Source: Nageia nagi
Lineage: Eukaryota; Pinophyta
Direction of reading: 5' to 3'
Length of the DNA stretch: 64,000 nt
Assembly: GCA_050084985.1 (NCBI GenBank)
Contig: JBITNC010000001.1
Location: 189,782,001 to 189,846,000, forward strand
Shown: positions 58,200 through 64,000 of the stretch, piece by piece
Layout of the letters: each line of letters begins with the position of its first letter
Numbering within the stretch: position 1 is the first letter of the stretch
Program-made: the position numbers and the translations under genes
The notes under the pieces: model-generated
What the model saw: only the letters and a program-made list of their open reading frames with translations
What the model was told of the DNA's origin: nothing
The model's database searches: none

Positions 58200-59130
58200 A
58201 TGAAAATATGGGTCAAAAAGTTTAGGAGTGAAGATGAAGAGGTGATATGCCACCAAGTTCTAATTGTATACATGTATTATAAGGTCTTTTTAGAGCAACT
58301 TGAAGTTCCCTTACCTATGGAGGAACCTTTAACCCAAAAGATGAAGTAAAAGAAAAAGAAAGAGAAGATTGATCTAGTTAAGCATGGTTACATGAAAAAA
58401 GGAAAGGCTCTAGAGGATTCTAAGGGATACACCTCTCCTAGGAAGAAAAAATATCAATCATAATTAGAGGATCCATTTGAGCCAGAGGTGCATCGAGAGA
58501 GAACCAGGTCATCTACTAGGAGAGGTAATATTTAGAATTCCCCTTATAATTCTCTCACTAAAGTTCTAATTATTGTTTAAAAGGATATTGTGGAAGCATA
58601 TTGCTCCCCAGGGGTTGAGGAATTGGGGGTTCTAATGGTAGACATAGTTTAAGCATAAACAAACTTCCCCTCTAAAGAGAATAAGGAGCCTTCAGTGGAA
58701 AAGCCAAATCCCATGGTGGATTTGGTGAAATCCATAAAAGATACCCCCCTTCTAAATCCATGCCAATTGATGATGTAATACCACCTATTATTGTAGAGGA
58801 GGAGGAAGCCAAGATAAAACACATCCAAAAAAGACAAAAATAGTGAAAAAATGGGAGAAGCCAAAAATTGGGAAAGCCAATAGTAAGTCCAACCCTACCT
58901 TAGTAACTAAGGATACATTAACTACCTTAGAACAAACAATTGATAATGTTAACACTAATGCTAATCCAATAGCATGGGTTAAGGATAGGACCCTATATGC
59001 CACTATGAATCAAGCACCACTAGGTTTTGAGGATGAACAATTTTTCGTGGCCATGAGAAACAAACAATGAAGGATTGTAAAAGGAATGGCTAAGGAGGGT
59101 AAGCAGAAGGATATAAACATAAAAAAGAAG
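58200..59130 (+). pseudogene. Lysine-rich decayed coding remnant of unknown family
   Basis: A plus-strand reading with several stops contains VFLEQLEVPLPMEEPL near 58290, HGYMKKGKALEDSKGYTSPR near 58385, DPFEPEVHRERTRSSTRRG near 58470, EAYCSPGVEELGVLMVDIV near 58595 and, after a frameshift, the open block 58843-59070 (KKWEKPKIGKANSKSNPT ... FVAMRNKQ). It is rich in Lys, Glu and Pro like a disordered linker region. It is followed by about 280 bp of UTR-like DNA and a short A-run (59402-59409). This may be a retroposed copy of a gene or the gag-like part of another retroelement. Confidence 0.5.
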
Positions 59131-59419
59131 ATGTGAAGATTGAATAATTAGTGGTATTAGTATTTTTTATAATTAATCTACCAGATAGTATTAGGCAATA
59201 ATATAGATATCTATAGCTCTATTTTGTTGTAGCAGAATTGGGCAATTGTAAGGAAACAAGTTTTTAGTTGTGTTTTAATGAAGTTCAAATGTACTTAAAG
59301 ATATAGTTGGTTAGTTGATCTTATTTTGATATTATTTTTATTGATTTTTGGGGTCTAACTAAAACCCATCATTTTTTTGTTAATATAATTTCCCTATTAG
59401 CAAAAAAAATTATTACTTA

Positions 59420-59925
59420 AAATTAATTAATTGTAAAATTATATTTAAAATTATAATTTATAAGTTATAATTTTAAATTAATCAATTATAAATTATAATT
59501 TGTAATTTATATTTAAAATCATTCTATACACATTATTATTTAAAATTAATTAATTATTATTTATAATTAATTAATAATTTATCATTTAAAATTAATTGTA
59601 TGGTTAGGATTTTGCAAAAAAAAAAAAGGATTATGTCTTTGTAAAAACTTTTGGGTTAGGACTTTACAAAAACAATTAAGATTAGTACTTTGTAAAAACA
59701 TTTAGGGTTAATATTTTCCAAAAAAATTGATGGTTAGGACTTTGCAAAAAAATTATGACATTATGTTTAAATTTGTTATTTAAATTAATGATATTAGGCT
59801 ATTTTTTTTTTTAATTTATGACATTAGGTTTAATTTTTTATTTATGACATTAAGCTTAATTTTTTTAAACAATTTATGATATTAAGTTTAAAATTTATGA
59901 CCTTATTTTTTTCTTTTATTATACT
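59420..59925. repeat. AT-rich DNA with two degenerate short tandem repeats
   Basis: 59420-59600 is ATTAATTATAAT-type sequence. At about 59598-59750 a 30-40-bp unit containing GGTTAGGACTTTGCAAAAA recurs about five times with variation. At about 59755-59915 a second unit, ATGACATTAGGTTTAATTTTT, recurs four to five times. Confidence 0.75.
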
Positions 59926-60162
59926 TATAATATTAATTTTTTATTACCTTTATTTAGTGATCATCATGACTAGAAATAGAAGACCTGGAAAGGATTCATT
60001 AGATTATGATCTTGAAGATGAAAAGAAAATGATAATAAGTATCAATATGTATTAATGTAATATTGATATATATTTAATATTTAATTAATGAAAATTTGGG
60101 CATCAGGACTTCTTCAAGGTCTCATACCATAAAATCTACCACTAGACGATCTCCTTCAAGCA

Positions 60163-63100
60163 TGTAATGACTCACCCAATTACACTTATTATGACCTGAA
60201 TACCTTCGAGAATTTGAATTTGATTGAAATAATTTATGTTATGAGATTATCAATTATGAATGGATATATATAATTATTGTATCATTTTTATGCTAGCTTC
60301 AAGGTTATTGTAACATAGATTACAGGTTGACTCAGCGTGGGAGTTAGATTGGAGATCTAATTGAACTAAAAATGAGTTGGTTATGAGAATGGGTTGGTAA
60401 GAGTGAACAAATGATTGGGCATTGAATCACTGATAGCCCATAGGGATCTTTGTAAATCATATAGTTACACCTCATGATTGTTGTGCATGAAACATGATAC
60501 CTATGATGTTTGTGACATTTTTGTATGCACTAAAAATATTTACCTTGCAATACGAGTGGTCTCCATAGGTAAATTTATGTGCTAAAATATTTATTATGCA
60601 TTTTTTATTGCTATGGAAAATTTATTAATTATCTTGAATATTCAGATAAAATATTCTAGATACCTAAATTCAAAATTTTCACTAAAGTATTTCATTCTTA
60701 CCTACAATAATTTATAAGGATGGCTAAAAAATAATTTATCAAGGGGTGAGGTGGAAAAGAATTATTAGGCTACCATATGACCTAAATATTTTCCCTCCCC
60801 ATATACCTTGAAATTTTGCATGAGGTGTATAAAATAATTGAGGTACTATTTAGGTCTTGTGGCTTACAAATAAAATTGTTTAAATCCCACCACAAAATAA
60901 AAGTTCCCATGTCTCCTATGAAAAAAAGTTTGAGGTGGCTCAATAGTAAATTACTTGTAAGTGTTATATCAAATTTCCCCTATAAATACCTTAAGGATTT
61001 TGAGAAAAATACAAACATCTCCTTCTTATTATATTTGGGTCTTGTAAGGAAAGGATTCCACACCTTCTCCATTTTCCAATTTTATATCCCAGATGTTCTT
61101 TCTATATCTTAGTTTAAATTATTTGATATGAACATTTAAAATTTTGATCTAATGAAACATTTCCTTGATATGTGATTAGAGTAGTACTTTGTTTCATATT
61201 GTTATTTTTAAATTATAAAGTATGAAGGAAAAGAAGATTCCAATTAATAATATTATAGATAATTTAATATTCTATCACAAGAGCGACTTGATTAGCCAAG
61301 GCCTCATACCCTCTTTCTTCCCATATCCATACCATGTCTTTTGATATGTGTGCCTCTTTTCTTCCCTAAAAGTCTTTTAATATGACTAGATTGAGGACTA
61401 ATGGGATTATTTCTATTTCATTTTCAATATATACACTAATACTGCTATATTACTCAAACCATGGGAGAAATAGGGACCATAATAGGGAGGGTCTATGTGT
61501 ATTCAACTTTGAATCTAGTCAATCTTGGAAGAATACCCTACACCTTCACTTGTACCTTATATGAAATGCTGAACATTTTGGAATTTTACTCTAAAGTTTG
61601 TGAAGTTGATGGATCAACATCGTGAGATATAGATGAGAATATGAGATCTGGAGACACCCGACCTCTTCTCTATAGAATAGTCTTCTCCTTTCTAGATGGA
61701 TAATATATCATATTATTTGATACTAAACATTGATTCTAGCATGGTATTACTGTATTTAGTACTTTGCACAAGACTCCATTGAGATCACCACTTATATGAA
61801 GCCCCCTTAGATAAAAAAGGTGCCACAGGCATTTAGTTCTTTCTCTATAAAATCATAAATGGTCATAACATTGAAAATCTATCAGCTTTGAGCATAATGT
61901 TTATCCAATGTATAAAACATTCTTGATCACTCCTATTGTATTACTTTGAGATTTTTGATGCATTAAGAGATATTAAGTCATTATGAAATTTAAAGTAAAT
62001 AGGTATGGAAATAATATGAGTCATTAAGGTTTTTCTTATGGAAAAAGGTAATATTCCAAGACATATCCACATCCAATAAATAGTCAAACTCAGCATTGCA
62101 TCAATCAAGAAATGATGTGCAATTTTATTTAGTCTCTATTAATGTTTAGTTAGTCCATAGCAAGGATTAGGTAATGAAACACATATATGACAAATTTCCC
62201 TCTCTTATTGTCACCTCTATTCTGCCCAACATATGATAAGATATATTCTCAAAATAATAGAATATTACCGCTATCCCCATATGATTAATGTCCCCTAAGA
62301 AAAATAAGGAGTCGCCAAAATTCTATTGCATTCTCCTCAAATCCAACACAACAAACTAATTAAATTCTCTTTTATATTGCAAGTCATTGGAACATTTTCT
62401 TAGCATATGAATTTTGATTAGACCTTCTATTGAATATGGTTTTTAAAGTTAAGACAATAATCAAGGATTTGTGCGATGATTTTTCCACAAGCTTATTTTT
62501 GTGCCATTTAAATAAACATAGCCATAGTAGAATTCGAATAAGTTCCCTTATCATGGATTATATTATTTTTAGTCAAAGAGTATAGTTTTGAATTGGTTTT
62601 ATATTAATGGTACTGAAAGATAATATTAGCTAATGTATTTGCAAGGGAGCTTATGGAATTACTTTTAGATCACATGTGTGGTAAGATTAAAGTATGTTGA
62701 TGATCTTATGAATAGTTAAATATATTTATTCTTGAAAATTTGTAATTTAGTGAATGGAACAAATAACTTGTGGATTTTATTATCCATTCATGATAATAGT
62801 TTATTAAATATTTATTTGATAGTACTATTTGTGATGAATTGGAGATGAAGCTTATGAAATCATTTGAAAAATATGTTTAGACTAAATATTGAAAGTTTAT
62901 GATATTGTATTACTCTATGATCGAGGAAGGGAGGTAGTTCTATTGAGAGCATGCAACCTCTTTATATCAAAGAATAGAGTATTGATTTTTGTATTCTTGA
63001 ATGGACTTGATTAATTGAGAAAGATGGAATGAATGAGATATGTTGCATCTAGGAGTAGGATGCATTTCATTATGATAAAGTGCTATCCTAATCCTCAAAT

Positions 63101-64000
63101 AACTCTATAACCTTTCCTAGTCCTTACATCTAACAAGTCTTGGTTCCTTTGTATGTTTTTGAAAGATGGAGATGTCAAGAAGATGTATCAAGTGGATATG
63201 GATTAATTAAAGATATCTTATGATAAAATTGTACATGGCTATTAAAAATTGTAAATTTAGTAAACTTCACATGTTAATTATTTAGGACCTTACATGAAAT
63301 TAAATGTACTAAATGTATCCTTGTGGAACATATTAATGTTTACCTACCAATTTGGGTTACAACATGTCTAATTGTATTTATAGGATTTATTGTGATATAT
63401 GTTGGAACATGGGATAACACCATGAAACCTATATGTACACTCAGTTGTGGAAAATTGTATTTATATGTATATGATTTGTATGAATTCTTGATAGACCTAA
63501 ATGTAATTTGGAATTCACAATTTATCTCATTAATGAATAGGGTTACAAATGGATTTGATGAATTTAAAATACCTTAGTTGAAAATGAATGATGTTTTTGA
63601 AAGTTAAGAAAATTAATGTTAAACAACTCAAATGCAATTAATTATTTTTCAAGAAATTTATGTTTAACTATTTAAAAGTGTCGAGTAGGTTATGTAATAA
63701 ATTCCCTAACCTAATTATTAGGATTGTGATATGACTAATGGTGATTTAAATAACAATATCATGGAACATGTATATCTTGACCTTAAATGTTGAAAGAGAT
63801 TCCTCCTAATTATAGTGAATCAAGTAATAGGGTTAAAATGGAAAGATTTAAGAGATCAAACATTTAATAAAGATAATGGTGATTTATTATGGAACTGGAA
63901 TTGAGATAATATTACTATGTTAGATTCCTTCACTTGAATATATAGAAACAATTAGGTTTTTAAGAAAATGGAAAGGAGTACGGGCTAAATAATCAAGGAT
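60163..64000 (+). repeat. Diverged LTR related to the chromovirus (runs off the window)
   Basis: Starts TGTAATGACTCACCC, comparable to TGTCATGACCCACC. It then follows the chromovirus LTR in order with weak but recurring matches: GAGAATTTGAATTTGA, TGGATATATATAATTAT, TTTGTAAATCATATAG and CTCCATAGGTAAATTTATG near 60570 (counterparts at 34455, 34510, 34683 and 34792), a CTATAAATACC box near 60980, and TATCCTAATCCTC near 63085 (counterpart about 37295). No purine tract precedes it, so it may be a solo LTR or a 5' LTR. Its end is not in the window. The two short open frames inside (60816-61112, 63323-63577) show no motif. Confidence 0.5.

Noticed and set aside
59690-59710. Interstitial telomere (TTTAGGG) repeats
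   Set aside because: Only single TTTAGGG or GGTTAGG words occur, spaced 30-40 bp apart, not in tandem.

Overview
This is a window of plant nuclear DNA made almost entirely of old, nested and broken transposable elements. No intact host gene, tRNA, rRNA or CRISPR array was found. The plant assignment rests on lineage-specific families: chromodomain Ty3/gypsy elements with an initiator-Met-tRNA primer site, a Ty1/copia element, an L1-type LINE with a plant RVT zinc-binding tail, a CACTA (En/Spm) TNP2 transposase, and a long-LTR element without recognisable coding. High AT content, many nesting layers and heavy stop-codon decay suggest a large, TE-rich genome (conifer, cycad or similar); the species cannot be named from sequence alone.

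Layout. Positions 1-13502 and 23921-39152 are arms of a very large inverted repeat around a 10.4 kb spacer. Each arm holds the same composite: a repeat-rich carrier of unknown class (with an array of about 111-bp units at its inner end) into which one Ty3/gypsy chromovirus had inserted. The chromovirus has a 4.7 kb 3' LTR but a 5' LTR cut to 535 bp, and the cut is the same in both arms. The right arm is longer by 3 x 577 bp, because a unit spanning the pol end, polypurine tract and LTR start is present four times; after subtracting this the arms agree in length to about 1 bp. The spacer holds a decayed CACTA transposase with a SET-domain gene remnant on the same strand (14490-17083), an AT-rich stretch, and the first part of a LINE.

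Nesting. The LINE (about 18500-22004, resuming at 43523) was split by a copia element (22005-43522; 469-bp LTRs, target duplication AGAAT). The copia element was split by the composite (about 23921-40450), which already carried the chromovirus. By eye, the LTR pair inside one chromovirus differs by about 13%, the two arms by about 5%, and the 577-bp units by under 1%. This gives an order: chromovirus insertion, duplication of the composite, then tandem amplification.

Right of the LINE: a minus-strand long-LTR element lacking recognisable coding (45263-about 51365), a second decayed gypsy element (about 51537-56403) with a 3' LTR but only a possible stub of its 5' LTR, an unassigned 193-210 aa minus-strand ORF (56717-57349), a lysine-rich decayed coding remnant with a short A-run (58200-59415), AT-rich minisatellites, and a long stretch (60163 to the window end) that looks like a diverged LTR of a relative of the chromovirus. 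Almost every recognised coding region carries in-frame stops, mostly where CAG, CAA or TGG is expected, consistent with cytosine deamination of methylated, silenced DNA.
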